Shown here one piece after another: positions 7,746 to 16,071 of a stretch of DNA of 64,000 nucleotides. Origin of the DNA: JAIWNK01 sp964453115 (GTDB lineage Bacteria > Chloroflexota > Anaerolineae > Anaerolineales > Anaerolineaceae). The notes under the pieces are model-generated. The model saw only the letters and a list, made by a program, of their open reading frames with translations. It was not told where the DNA came from and did no database searches. The stretch's first letter is position 1. The number at the start of each line of letters is the position of its first letter. The translations under genes and the position numbers were made by a program. The stretch lies in contig CAYVRT010000004.1 of NCBI GenBank assembly GCA_964453115.1, positions 1 to 64,000 on the forward strand, given 5' to 3'.

Positions 7746-8704
7746 AAAGGAGAACTTTCAGGAGATTGCATGAGGTTTTCAATCGTTACAATCATTTCCG
7801 TTGGTGATGCATTGAGATAGATGGCTGGAACATGATCGGGCAGTTCCAGGGTTTGGAAGGCCTGTCCGCCGAGGACGACGAGTGGGGCGGGGGGCGGAAA
7901 GTTTTTCAGCAGTGTTGAAATCTCCGTCAGGTTTTGGGCGGTTTCGGGTCGCGTGGCAGAAAAGAGCAAGAGCCGTGGACGAAGCGGGGCAAGGGCTTCT
8001 TCCAGGCGTTCTAGTTGCAGGTCGGGGCCAAGGTATTTTACGTTCCAACCGCGCCAACGCAACATGACGACTAAAATGAGGATGCCGATTTGGTGTTGCT
8101 CGCCAGGGGCACAGGCGGCAACTAGCAATCCACCATGAGCAGGCGGGGCGGCAGCATGGAGCATGCTCATCAGGTGTTGCATGCAGAATTGAGTGGCGTA
8201 ATGCTCAATTGCGATTGGAATTTCACCTCGGTGCCAGGATTCGCCAATTTCGATCAATGTTGGTTGCACGATTTCAATTAATACATGGTCAACCGGATAG
8301 AGGGCAAATGCGCGACGCAATGTTTCGGTTGCTTTGCCTTCGTTCATTTGCATTAAGTGCATTGTCAATTCCTGGGCGAGACCCTCAGCCGATGCGTTGT
8401 TTGCTGGATGAGGAATGGAGAGGATTGCTGCGGGATCTTTGCCTTGTTGACGTAGTTCGTTGAGGTATTGAACTGCGCGTCCAATGCTGAGGCCGGAGTC
8501 AAGTTGATGTTTTAGCCAGCGCAGGGTGCGAACATCGTATTCCGAATATAAACGATAGCCTTGCTGTCCGCGACGAGGGGTTGGAAGACCGTAGCGACGT
8601 TCCCAGGCGCGCAAGGTAACAGGTAAGAGGCCCAATAAATGAGAGACAGCCTTGATGTTATAAACCGGTAAATGCGAGTTGGTGTGTGTGTTTAAGTCAT
8701 CCAT
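7742..8704 (-). CDS. CarH/LitR-like B12-binding MerR regulator (full photosensor motifs)
   Basis: Residues 14-82 form a MerR-type winged HTH (IKAVSHLLGL...LRAWERRYGLP). Residues 105-185 form the helical cap and residues 190-315 the cobalamin-binding Rossmann domain. Key CarH residues are kept: the W-x9-EH motif (W157, E167, H168), H158 next to the tryptophan, equivalent to the light-state ligand His132 of Thermus CarH, and GEQHQIG with H204 as the lower cobalt ligand. In known systems adenosylcobalamin makes a DNA-binding tetramer that light breaks apart. The start is uncertain: ATG 8704 is chosen, while GTG 8713 and TTG 8728 are also in frame. It leads an operon with an MFS carrier and an SRPBCC protein. 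Confidence 0.88.
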   Translation of the reverse strand: MDDLNTHTNSHLPVYNIKAVSHLLGLLPVTLRAWERRYGLPTPRRGQQGYRLYSEYDVRTLRWLKHQLDSGLSIGRAVQYLNELRQQGKDPAAILSIPHPANNASAEGLAQELTMHLMQMNEGKATETLRRAFALYPVDHVLIEIVQPTLIEIGESWHRGEIPIAIEHYATQFCMQHLMSMLHAAAPPAHGGLLVAACAPGEQHQIGILILVVMLRWRGWNVKYLGPDLQLERLEEALAPLRPRLLLFSATRPETAQNLTEISTLLKNFPPPAPLVVLGGQAFQTLELPDHVPAIYLNASPTEMIVTIENLMQSPESSPL

Positions 8705-8760
8705 AGCAGACACAGTACCTTTCTTCAAGTTCTAGGCTAAGTGTATGCTAGAATGGGAAA

Positions 8761-8788
8761 TTTGACGACTCTTTGTATAATCTTTGTA
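8761..8788. promoter_or_regulatory. 11-bp-period direct repeats, candidate CarH operator
   Basis: The core TTTG occurs at 8761, 8772 and 8783, exactly 11 bp apart. The last two copies are TCTTTGTA at 8770-8777 and 8781-8788. The site lies in the 85-bp gap between two CarH-like genes, upstream of the first-transcribed regulator-MFS-SRPBCC operon. Thermus CarH is known to bind direct repeats with 11-bp period over a -35 region. Here the repeats flank a weak minus-strand -35 (TCGTCA). Assignment is by spacing and context only. Confidence 0.55.
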
Positions 8789-8789
8789 C

Positions 8790-9746
8790 TCAGCGGGTTG
8801 GCTTGAGCAGCGTTTGCACAGATTGGAGGCCTTGCTCGAAATTGCTTCCCAAATAATGTCCGCCGGGAATTGCCATGGCGTTGGGATTCTGGTCGAAGGC
8901 GCGTCCAGCGTAGCCAAACAGAGGTGCCGGGCGTTGCCGACTGAGCATTTGCGGTAGAGGTTGAAGGGCACGGCGCGACTCTTCAGAACTTGCGCTGAGA
9001 ATGACCAGATTGGGATGTTCGTAACTGGCGTAATCTGCCAGGTCTTCAAGTGGAATGTCGGGGCCAAGATATTCGACGCGATAGCCCTCGCTGCGCAAAA
9101 GGACGGCCATCATCAAACTGCCAATTTCGTGTTGTTCGGTTGGGGCAGCGCCAATGAGAATGTAGCCGCTGCCGCGTCGGGTGGGGTAGGCCTGAAAGAG
9201 GGCGAGCAGTTTGCCACGCAAATAGGCGCTGGCAAAGTGTTCAGTGGTGACGGAAACATCGCCGCGATACCAGGCTTCACCGATTTCAACCAGGGCCGGG
9301 GTAAAGATTCGCTGACAAATATCCAGCACCGAAAAGTTTTTTCGCACCTCGCTGAGGATTTCTTCGGCGCGTGCCTCATTGTGTTTGACAAGTGCTTGAT
9401 AGAGCTGCCGGGCGTAGAATTCGGTAGGTTGGGAAGGGGTCTGCACTTGCCTAGCAAGCGGCGCGCTTGGCAGGGCCTCGGGCCAGGCACCATTGTGTGC
9501 CAGTTGCCGTAACTCGGCAACGGCACTGCTGATGGAGATGCCGTTATCCAAACGATTTTTGATCCAACGCAGGATGGCGACATCGCGTTCGGAATAAAGC
9601 CGATAGCGATTATCGGAGCGATGCGGGCTGAGCAGGTCATGTCGGCGTTCCCAGGCACGCAGAGTTACCGGGCGGATGCCGGTTTGGCTGCTGACGGCCT
9701 TGATGGTATATTTGGGGTCATCGGGTAGTTCTTCAATGGATGGCAA
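8790..9746 (-). CDS. CarH/LitR-like B12-binding MerR regulator (variant paralogue)
   Basis: The 318-residue protein has the same layout as its neighbour: MerR wHTH at residues 13-80 (LRAWERRHDLLSP), helical cap 105-185 and cobalamin domain 193-312 with EQHEIG (H206 as lower ligand). W159, E169 and H170 preserve the W-x9-EH motif. The position after the tryptophan is Tyr160, not the histidine that forms the bis-His light state in Thermus CarH. It may therefore bind B12 but respond to light differently, or sense B12 or redox state instead. It starts at TTG 9746 with GGAG 7 nt upstream and has its own promoter at 9795-9823. A separate transcript from the next operon is likely because 85 bp separate them. 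Confidence 0.87.
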   Translation of the reverse strand: MPSIEELPDDPKYTIKAVSSQTGIRPVTLRAWERRHDLLSPHRSDNRYRLYSERDVAILRWIKNRLDNGISISSAVAELRQLAHNGAWPEALPSAPLARQVQTPSQPTEFYARQLYQALVKHNEARAEEILSEVRKNFSVLDICQRIFTPALVEIGEAWYRGDVSVTTEHFASAYLRGKLLALFQAYPTRRGSGYILIGAAPTEQHEIGSLMMAVLLRSEGYRVEYLGPDIPLEDLADYASYEHPNLVILSASSEESRRALQPLPQMLSRQRPAPLFGYAGRAFDQNPNAMAIPGGHYLGSNFEQGLQSVQTLLKPTR

Positions 9747-9794
9747 TGGCTTTCTCCAAAAAAAGGCTTTTTGTCAAATCAGGAAGCTCAATTG

Positions 9795-9823
9795 ATTATA
9801 GCTTAAATGTAAAAGCTACGCAA
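9795..9823 (-). promoter_or_regulatory. Promoter of the variant CarH-like regulator
   Basis: On the minus strand TTGCGT (9818-9823), a 17-nt spacer and TATAAT (9795-9800) lie about 50 nt before the TTG start at 9746. The -35 sits almost against the stop of the GGDEF gene at 9827. Confidence 0.6.
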
Positions 9824-9826
9824 AAT

Positions 9827-12208
9827 TTACAGGCTAGCAATTCCGGAGTAGTTCTGTTTGGCCTGGTGCATGATTTGCCCGGCGGTTTCAAGCAGGGAGA
9901 GCAAAGGGGTATCTTGATTGGGGAGATCGTAGATACCGATGCTGACATTTACCGGCAGGTTGCCCTGACGCACCTGGAGCGGGTTTTCGTTGAGGTGGGC
10001 CTGAATGCGGGTGGCAATGAGACGCGCATCGTTGGTGAAGGTGTTGGGTAGCAGAACGACGAATTCATCTCCGCCATAGCGCCCAATAATATCCATTTCT
10101 CGCAGGATATGCCGTAATGCATCCGCGACATGGCGCAGGGCGCGGTCTCCAACCGCGTAGCTGTAGGTGTCGTTGAATTGCTTAAAATGATCCACATCCA
10201 TAAAAAGAATGCTGAGGTTGTGGTGATAACGCCGACTGCGTTCAATTTCCTTCTCTCCAGCTGCGAGCAGGCCGCGCCGATTGTAAAGCCCGGTTAATTC
10301 ATCCATGATGGCCAATTGTTGCACTTCGCGGTAAAGACGGGCGTTTTCAATTGCTGTTGCTGCCTGATTGAGAAAGGCTTGCAAGCGTTTGGCATGTTGT
10401 GGCGTATAGAAATTGGGGGTTACACTATCAAGGTTGAGGAAACCAACAATTTCACCTTTGATGTTAATTGGGGCGCCCATATAAGATTGAATCCAACAGC
10501 CATCATTGAGCTGCATCCAGAGCGGGCTTTCAACGGTGTGTGGAATGACCAGGGTTTGTCCAGTTTCTATGATGTGACGCAGGGTTGCAAGTTCTGATAG
10601 GGGAACACAAAAACCGCGAACATACTCTTCCAGCCCGCGTTCTAGATAGCCGCGGCTGTGGGTAATGATGACATTGTTGCCCTCTAGCATCATCAAGCTG
10701 ACTGCATCGTTCGGCACAATACCTCCAACGCCATCCAGAATGCGATTGAGAACTTCATCAAGCTGCAATGTGCTGTTGAGCGCATCTGCGGTCCGGCTGA
10801 GTGCCTCAACCAGTTGGCGCTGCTCAGTTTCGGCTTGTTCGGCTGCTTTGCGTTTTTGGATATCGTGTGCAAGTACCAGTGTCGCTGTTGTGCCGTGATA
10901 GAGAATCGGCGCAGAGATGACTTCAACCGGTAGTGGGCTGCCATCCAGGTGTAAAAATCGTTCCTCGATCCATTCTGTGACCTGCTTTTGGGTTTCTGTA
11001 CGATGCACGCGCTCAATCACGGCTGCCCGGTCGTCAGGATGGACGAAGCTAAGCAGTGGACGTCCGATCAGTTCTTCGGCATTGGCTGCGCCAATCAGCG
11101 TTGCGCCGGTTGGGTTTACATACAGGATTTTTCCGGCGGCATGGACGCAAATCATCTCGGGTGAAAGCTCAATCAGGCGCTGATAACTTTCTTTGCTCTC
11201 GCGTAACTCGTCTTGCAAACGCTGCTGCTGGGTGACATCGCGCAAAATCAGCAAGCGTCCTGCTGCCAGAGGCAGGCTGCGCAATTCAAAGCAATGGTCA
11301 TTCCGATGGAAAATGCGCACTTGCGTTTTTTCATCTGCCTGTGGTGACAATTCGAACCGCCCCGTTTCTTTAATTGAGAGTCCGGCCCAATGGGTGGGGA
11401 GATTGAGCAATTGCTGGGCGGCTGAATTGGCCTCAACCAGGCGCTGTTGATCATCCAGGACGAGCAGCGCGTCGCGAATATGGTGCAACACTTGTTGGCT
11501 GGAGATGGGAGAAAGGTCGAAGAGATGCAGCCGAAACAAGCTGATGGCATAAATAAGGGCAGTTAACGAAAATCCAAAGGGCGTCCAATCCAGACCTGGC
11601 AAGGGGTTGAACCAGCTCAGATAAAGCAAATTGCCACCAATTGGCAGTAGCAAACCGCCTAGCAGGGCCAGTGCTTGTTTGCGAAAAACGGATTGGGTAT
11701 CGCGCCTGCCCTGGAGCAAGATCCATGCTCCAAAAAGTATGAGGAGATAGGTGTAAATGACAATGACCCAGAACCAGGGGCCATGTTCGTAAAGCAGAAC
11801 TTGCAAGCCAGGAATTGAGGGTGGGTTGATTTTACTCCAGATCAGGAAAGTGGTTTGGGGGTTAAAAAGAAATGCCAGAGTGAGGGCGGGAATGACCCAC
11901 AGCAGGCCCAGTCCCGGGATAGATAATTTGCGCTGATTCTGGTGTTCGTAGCAAAATTGCAGCCAAACCGGGCCACTACCGACAATGGGGATGTATTGCA
12001 GCCGCGCCCAAAACAATTTTTCTGGCATGGGCAGCAAGATGGTTTCCATCATGCGTAAAAATGTCCAGATTGCAACAAGCAATAGAAAGACGCTAAAAAC
12101 CTTGCCCGATCGGGTGCGGGAGCGTCGCCAAATCGTCAGGGCCAGCCAAATGGCAAAGAGGACGTTGAGCGGATAAGCAATCGCATAAAGCGGAAAATTC
12201 CAATTCAT
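9827..12208 (-). CDS. 7TM-PAS-GAF-GGDEF diguanylate cyclase
   Basis: The 793-residue protein starts with about seven membrane helices (residues 5-230) of the 7TM sensor type. Two PAS regions follow (about 240-335, degenerate, and 345-460 with VHPDDRAAVIERV), then a GAF domain (about 475-630) and a GGDEF domain (about 635-790). The active site reads RYGGDEFVVLLP near residue 712, which is the intact signature for making cyclic di-GMP from two GTP. No EAL domain is present. The input is probably a membrane or small-ligand signal plus a PAS/GAF cofactor. It stands alone on its strand with its own promoter. Confidence 0.92.
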   Translation of the reverse strand: MNWNFPLYAIAYPLNVLFAIWLALTIWRRSRTRSGKVFSVFLLLVAIWTFLRMMETILLPMPEKLFWARLQYIPIVGSGPVWLQFCYEHQNQRKLSIPGLGLLWVIPALTLAFLFNPQTTFLIWSKINPPSIPGLQVLLYEHGPWFWVIVIYTYLLILFGAWILLQGRRDTQSVFRKQALALLGGLLLPIGGNLLYLSWFNPLPGLDWTPFGFSLTALIYAISLFRLHLFDLSPISSQQVLHHIRDALLVLDDQQRLVEANSAAQQLLNLPTHWAGLSIKETGRFELSPQADEKTQVRIFHRNDHCFELRSLPLAAGRLLILRDVTQQQRLQDELRESKESYQRLIELSPEMICVHAAGKILYVNPTGATLIGAANAEELIGRPLLSFVHPDDRAAVIERVHRTETQKQVTEWIEERFLHLDGSPLPVEVISAPILYHGTTATLVLAHDIQKRKAAEQAETEQRQLVEALSRTADALNSTLQLDEVLNRILDGVGGIVPNDAVSLMMLEGNNVIITHSRGYLERGLEEYVRGFCVPLSELATLRHIIETGQTLVIPHTVESPLWMQLNDGCWIQSYMGAPINIKGEIVGFLNLDSVTPNFYTPQHAKRLQAFLNQAATAIENARLYREVQQLAIMDELTGLYNRRGLLAAGEKEIERSRRYHHNLSILFMDVDHFKQFNDTYSYAVGDRALRHVADALRHILREMDIIGRYGGDEFVVLLPNTFTNDARLIATRIQAHLNENPLQVRQGNLPVNVSIGIYDLPNQDTPLLSLLETAGQIMHQAKQNYSGIASL

Positions 12209-12270
12209 GGATACCTGTAAGCAATGGGGATGAAAGGATGATGGAGGATAACGTCCCGGTCTTGAAATTA

Positions 12271-12299
12271 ATTATTGTCAAAAGGGGCGAGTTTGTCAA
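12271..12299 (-). promoter_or_regulatory. Promoter of the 7TM-GGDEF gene
   Basis: On the minus strand TTGACA (12294-12299), a 17-nt spacer and AATAAT (12271-12276) lie about 60 nt before the ATG at 12208. It lies in the 150-bp gap between divergent genes. Confidence 0.6.
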
Positions 12300-12358
12300 C
12301 TTAAAAAGTGACTGGATTTGATGAGGGATGGTGTTACAATTATAAAAAGGATTTTTGA

Positions 12359-13936
12359 ATGGATACTTGGCAAACATACAAAAAGCTGAATCGGCAGGCA
12401 ACTTTTTTGGTTATTGCTGCGAATGGATTGGGCGCATCCCTGGTGTTTGCTTTTTTGCGTTTCATTTATCCTTTGCCGGTTGCAACGGCGCCAGCCGCGA
12501 AAAATGTGGCCAACCCATGGGAAATTGCCGCCTTTGTGCTTGTAACGACAGTTTTGATTGGCCTGGGGTTTGTCTTGCCGCCCAAGGAGGAACGCTTGAT
12601 CCCGGTTTGGGCACGGCGGCTGTCCGAGGGTGCAAATGCACAAGAGGTTCCCAATGAGGCGCGCAGGGCCATTCTAAGAGTACCCATCACTGCTTCGCTC
12701 ACTACGTTTATTATGTGGTCAGTGGCAAGCGTGGTGTTTTCGTTTAGCTTTATGTATGTGCCGTCGGGGATGCAATGGGAAACCCTGATTGCTATGTTGA
12801 CGGGGATCCTGTTGGTTGGTGGTGTTTTGACGACGGTGATTGTATTCTTTGGTAGTGAGATTGTCTGGCGACCGATTTTGCCGCATTTCTTCCCGGATGG
12901 TGATGTGCAGCGTTTTCGTACGCGCAGTGTTTCGGTGTTGGCGCGACTGTTGATTACCTTTCTGGTGGTGACCTTGTGGCCGATGGTGACGCTAGTTGTG
13001 TTGTCGCTACAACGGGCGCGCTTGTTGTTAACCGCAGAAGACCCGCAAGCTGTTTTGCGTAACCTGGTTACAATGGAGGCTTTCATTCTCGTTGTTTCGT
13101 TATTGGTGAGCATCAGTGTAGCTTTGTTTGTAACGCGTAGCATTACACGACCGATACAAGTGTTGCAAGAAGGCATGCATGGGGTGGAACAGGGAGATTT
13201 GAAGGTTAAGCTGCCCGTACTTAGCACCGATGAATTGGGGTATTTGACGGGGGGGTTCAATCAAATGGTTTCTGGGTTGCGGCAGGGGGAGCGGATGCGT
13301 ACATTGCTGAATCTGTATGTTACGCCGGAGGTGGCGCGAGCAGCTATTGAACAAGGTGCTCACCTGGGGGGAAGTCAGGTGGAATGCTCGGTTTTGTTTT
13401 CGGATATTCGCGATTTTACCGGTCTTTCGGAACGGCTTTCGCCAATGGATTTAATTGAAACGTTGAACCGATATATGACCCGAATGGTGGCAGTGGTGAT
13501 GCAATCTGGCGGAATGGTGAATAAGTTTGGTGGTGATTCACTGCTTGCTGTGTTTGGCACACCGCTGAACCCGGCTGCCGACCATGCAGCTCGGGCTGTG
13601 AAGACTGCATTGGAGATGCAACAGGCGCTGATAGAATTTAACCAACAGCAGCGCAGCCGTGGGGCACCCGAATTGCGGATTGGGATTGGGGTCGCTACAG
13701 GGGCGGTGGTGGCTGGTAATGTGGGCGGGCAGGATCGAATTGAATATACCGTCATTGGCGATACGGTGAACCTTGCTGCGCGCTTGCAGGAGAAAAGCAA
13801 GGAACTGGGATTGATGATGGTGTTGCATGGCGATACGTATGCACAGGCGTGCAACGTGCTGGAATTGCCTGTTGGCGAGCATCAAATTATTGAGGTGCGC
13901 GGCAGACAACAGCCTGTAGAGATTGTTCTGTTGTGA
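12359..13936 (+). CDS. HAMP-domain class III adenylate/guanylate cyclase
   Basis: The 525-residue protein has two N-terminal hydrophobic segments, two more around residues 115-165, and further segments near 195-260 leading into a HAMP domain (about 255-310: TRSITRPIQVLQEGMHGVEQ). The catalytic domain occupies about 330-525. It has the metal-binding aspartates in LFSDIRDFTGLSE and KFGGDSLLAVFG, and RIGIGVATG---GQDRIEYTVIGDTVNLAARLQ with the transition-state Asn and Arg. It converts ATP (or GTP) to the cyclic nucleotide under control of a membrane signal. AAGGA lies 7 nt before the ATG. Confidence 0.9.
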   Translation: MDTWQTYKKLNRQATFLVIAANGLGASLVFAFLRFIYPLPVATAPAAKNVANPWEIAAFVLVTTVLIGLGFVLPPKEERLIPVWARRLSEGANAQEVPNEARRAILRVPITASLTTFIMWSVASVVFSFSFMYVPSGMQWETLIAMLTGILLVGGVLTTVIVFFGSEIVWRPILPHFFPDGDVQRFRTRSVSVLARLLITFLVVTLWPMVTLVVLSLQRARLLLTAEDPQAVLRNLVTMEAFILVVSLLVSISVALFVTRSITRPIQVLQEGMHGVEQGDLKVKLPVLSTDELGYLTGGFNQMVSGLRQGERMRTLLNLYVTPEVARAAIEQGAHLGGSQVECSVLFSDIRDFTGLSERLSPMDLIETLNRYMTRMVAVVMQSGGMVNKFGGDSLLAVFGTPLNPAADHAARAVKTALEMQQALIEFNQQQRSRGAPELRIGIGVATGAVVAGNVGGQDRIEYTVIGDTVNLAARLQEKSKELGLMMVLHGDTYAQACNVLELPVGEHQIIEVRGRQQPVEIVLL

Positions 13937-13949
13937 TGACAACTTTTCT

Positions 13950-13973
13950 TACTGAATTGCGTATATTTCAGTA
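13950..13973 (+). promoter_or_regulatory. Inverted repeat next to the ribosome-binding site of the LiaF-like gene
   Basis: TACTGAA (13950-13956) and TTCAGTA (13967-13973) form a 7-bp inverted repeat. The right arm abuts the AGGAGG of the LiaF-like gene. In RNA this could be a small hairpin that holds the ribosome-binding site accessible or hidden; as DNA it could be an operator. No T-tract follows. Confidence 0.3.
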
Positions 13974-13986
13974 GGAGGTACGCCCT

Positions 13987-14952
13987 ATGTCACACAGATA
14001 TCGTTCTTTGTTTTGGCCGATTGTTTTAATCGGTATTGGGCTGGTCTGGCTTTTGAGTAATCTCAATTTTATTCAACCGGTAACGATTGAATCGTTGTTG
14101 CGCCTTTGGCCGATTCTGTTGATTGTTGTTGGTTTGGATATGTTGATAGGGCGTCGTTCGCCCTGGCTGGGGGGGATGATTGGCTTGATTGCAGTCGGCG
14201 CTGTTGTGTTCATTTTAGCATTTGGCCCAGCCTTGGGGTTGACAATTGCTGCAAGGACGACAACGGAGCGAATTACCGAGCCGATTGGAGAGGCAAAAGC
14301 GGCGCAGGTTTCGCTGTGGTTGGCCGATCGTCCAGCTGTGTTGCGCTCCTTGAGCGATTCAAATGCATTGTTGGACGCGACATTGACTTATGAAGGAGTT
14401 CTGAATTTTGATGTCAGTGGAACAACCTATAAAGAGGTGTCTCTCAGTCGGAGTCTTCAGGGCAGCACTTCATTCGTTGCCAATGGGGATTGGCAAATTG
14501 GCCTGACACCTGAAATTCCACTGGATGTGTGGATAGATGGCGGGTCGGGGTCGGCGGAACTGGACTTGAGCCAATTGGATTTGCAAAGTTTTCAGATGGA
14601 TGTTGGCTCTGGGATGGTGCGCTTATCTTTACCGGCTGTAAAACAACCCTATCAGGCTGAAATTGAAGGCGGATCGGGGAGCCTGGAATTGAATTTGGCC
14701 CAAGGCGCGCACATCAAACTGATCCTGGACACTGGGTCGGGGATGGTGAATGTGCGCGTGCCGCGCGATGCAGCCGTGCGGGTTGAAGTTCAAGACAGCG
14801 GATCGGGATTGGTGACGCTGCGTGCTGAACTGGAACGTTTGAATGGCACTGGAGATGAAGGTGTATGGCAAACGCCGGGCTATTCCTTAGCAGAGAAGCA
14901 AATTGAGATTGTTGTAACCGATTTGGGGTCGGGCAATTTGGATGTTCGCTAA
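13987..14952 (+). CDS. LiaF/LiaI-like envelope protein with beta-repeat domain
   Basis: The 321-residue protein has three or four hydrophobic helices in residues 8-92, like the LiaI-LiaF transmembrane region. A soluble part follows with a regular GSG pattern: GGSGSAEL, VGSGMVRL, GGSGSLEL, TGSGMVNV, SGSGLVTL and LGSGNLDV, spaced about 20-25 residues apart over residues 180-320. This matches the repeating strand pattern of toastrack-type putative adhesin domains. Relatives are linked to envelope stress sensing in Gram-positives; here no LiaSR genes are adjacent, so the role is open. A strong AGGAGG site precedes the ATG and a terminator follows. Confidence 0.75.
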   Translation: MSHRYRSLFWPIVLIGIGLVWLLSNLNFIQPVTIESLLRLWPILLIVVGLDMLIGRRSPWLGGMIGLIAVGAVVFILAFGPALGLTIAARTTTERITEPIGEAKAAQVSLWLADRPAVLRSLSDSNALLDATLTYEGVLNFDVSGTTYKEVSLSRSLQGSTSFVANGDWQIGLTPEIPLDVWIDGGSGSAELDLSQLDLQSFQMDVGSGMVRLSLPAVKQPYQAEIEGGSGSLELNLAQGAHIKLILDTGSGMVNVRVPRDAAVRVEVQDSGSGLVTLRAELERLNGTGDEGVWQTPGYSLAEKQIEIVVTDLGSGNLDVR

Positions 14953-14975
14953 ACAACTGTAAACCCCATTGGATG

Positions 14976-15010
14976 AAAATCAGCCATATTTGCAGTGTGG
15001 CTGATTTTTT
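14976..15010 (+). terminator. Intrinsic terminator after the LiaF-like gene
   Basis: AAAATCAGCCA (14976-14986) pairs with TGGCTGATTTT (14998-15008) across an 11-nt loop and ends in a run of six T. Confidence 0.85.
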
Positions 15011-15048
15011 AAATGGATGGACAAGTTTTTCTTGTTCGTGAGGCATGG

Positions 15049-15054
15049 TACAAT
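15049..15054 (+). promoter_or_regulatory. Candidate -10 box before the DUF4126 gene
   Basis: TACAAT lies about 38 nt before the ATG at 15093 and downstream of the terminator. No good -35 is visible at 16-18 nt, so this is only a tentative promoter. Confidence 0.35.
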
Positions 15055-15092
15055 AAAAATATCGGCAACAATTTGAATTGGTAGAGGAGTCT

Positions 15093-16070
15093 ATGGAGAC
15101 TTTACGTCTGTTATCCACCTTGCTACCCCTGGCACTGACCTCAGGGATCAATTTGTATGCGACGGTATTGATGGTGGGATTGAGCGTTCGCCTTGGTTGG
15201 GTTGTTAACCCACCGGACGCGTTGTCACCGCTTTCTTCCTGGCCGGTGATCATTATCGCGGGGGTGTTTTATCTGTTGGAGTTTTTGGCAGATAAGATTC
15301 CAGCGGTGGATAATGTTTGGGATATGGTGCATACCTTCATTCGGCCATTTGGGGCAGCGTTGATGAGCTTTGCGGTGGTTGTGCAGATGGATGCAGTGGC
15401 AGCGGTGGCAGCTGCTTTGGTGGCGGGCGGAATTGCCATGGTTTCGCATAGCAGTAAGGCAAGCACGCGCCTGATGGTTAACCTGGCTTCTCCGGCAGAG
15501 GCTGTCAGCAATGTGGCACTCAGTCTGGCGGAAGATGTGGGGGTAGGCATTTTGGCTTTTTTGGCAGTGCGCTTTCCGTATGTGGCATTGGGTTTGGCTT
15601 TGTTATTGCTGGTATTGATGATTTTGTTTGTGCCGCGTTTGTTGGGCTGGGGGTGGTTTAATGTGCGTGCTTTTGTGGCGCGTCTGAAGAGTCTGGTGGT
15701 AATGGTAGAAGATAGTGAATTGTTGCCGAGCGAGCATCTTGCTGCCATGGCGCATCGCATTCCACAGCTAAGCGGGCGCTGCTTTGCGCAGGGAATTCCG
15801 GGCGTTGGTGGGCAGGCGGGCTATTTGTGTCTGGATGAGGAGACACTGGCTTTTACCTATCGTGGTTGGTTGGGTAGAAATAAGGCCTGGCAGGTTGAGC
15901 GAACGCAGGTGAAGGCGGTGTATGTGCGAAGGCGTTTCTTCCTTGATCAATTGGAGGTGCATTTTGAGGCCCCCAAACGGGAGCGCAAGGCGCGTTTTAT
16001 TTTCCTCAAGGATCGTTCTCCGTTGATGGAACAGTTTGCAAGACGGTTGGGCGCTCAGCCAGCACGCTAG
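15093..16070 (+). CDS. DUF4126-type membrane protein with C-terminal soluble domain
   Basis: The 325-residue protein opens with a DUF4126-like hydrophobic domain of about six helices (residues 1-190), marked by LTSGINLYATVL, EFLADKIPAVDNVWD and VVQMDAVAA---SHSSKASTR. A C-terminal soluble domain of about 115 residues contains several short strands (AGYLCLDEETLAFTYRGW) and resembles a small PH-like or GRAM-like fold. Function is unknown in the family. The start is set at ATG 15093 with GAGGAGT upstream, not at the earlier in-frame TTG 15078. It converges with an MFS gene, leaving one base between stop codons. Confidence 0.75.
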   Translation: METLRLLSTLLPLALTSGINLYATVLMVGLSVRLGWVVNPPDALSPLSSWPVIIIAGVFYLLEFLADKIPAVDNVWDMVHTFIRPFGAALMSFAVVVQMDAVAAVAAALVAGGIAMVSHSSKASTRLMVNLASPAEAVSNVALSLAEDVGVGILAFLAVRFPYVALGLALLLLVLMILFVPRLLGWGWFNVRAFVARLKSLVVMVEDSELLPSEHLAAMAHRIPQLSGRCFAQGIPGVGGQAGYLCLDEETLAFTYRGWLGRNKAWQVERTQVKAVYVRRRFFLDQLEVHFEAPKRERKARFIFLKDRSPLMEQFARRLGAQPAR

Positions 16071-16071
16071 G

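Noticed and set aside
12466..13260. Open frame of 264 codons on the minus strand
   Set aside because: It is the antisense of the HAMP-cyclase gene, is low-complexity and Thr/Asn/Arg-rich, and has no start signal.
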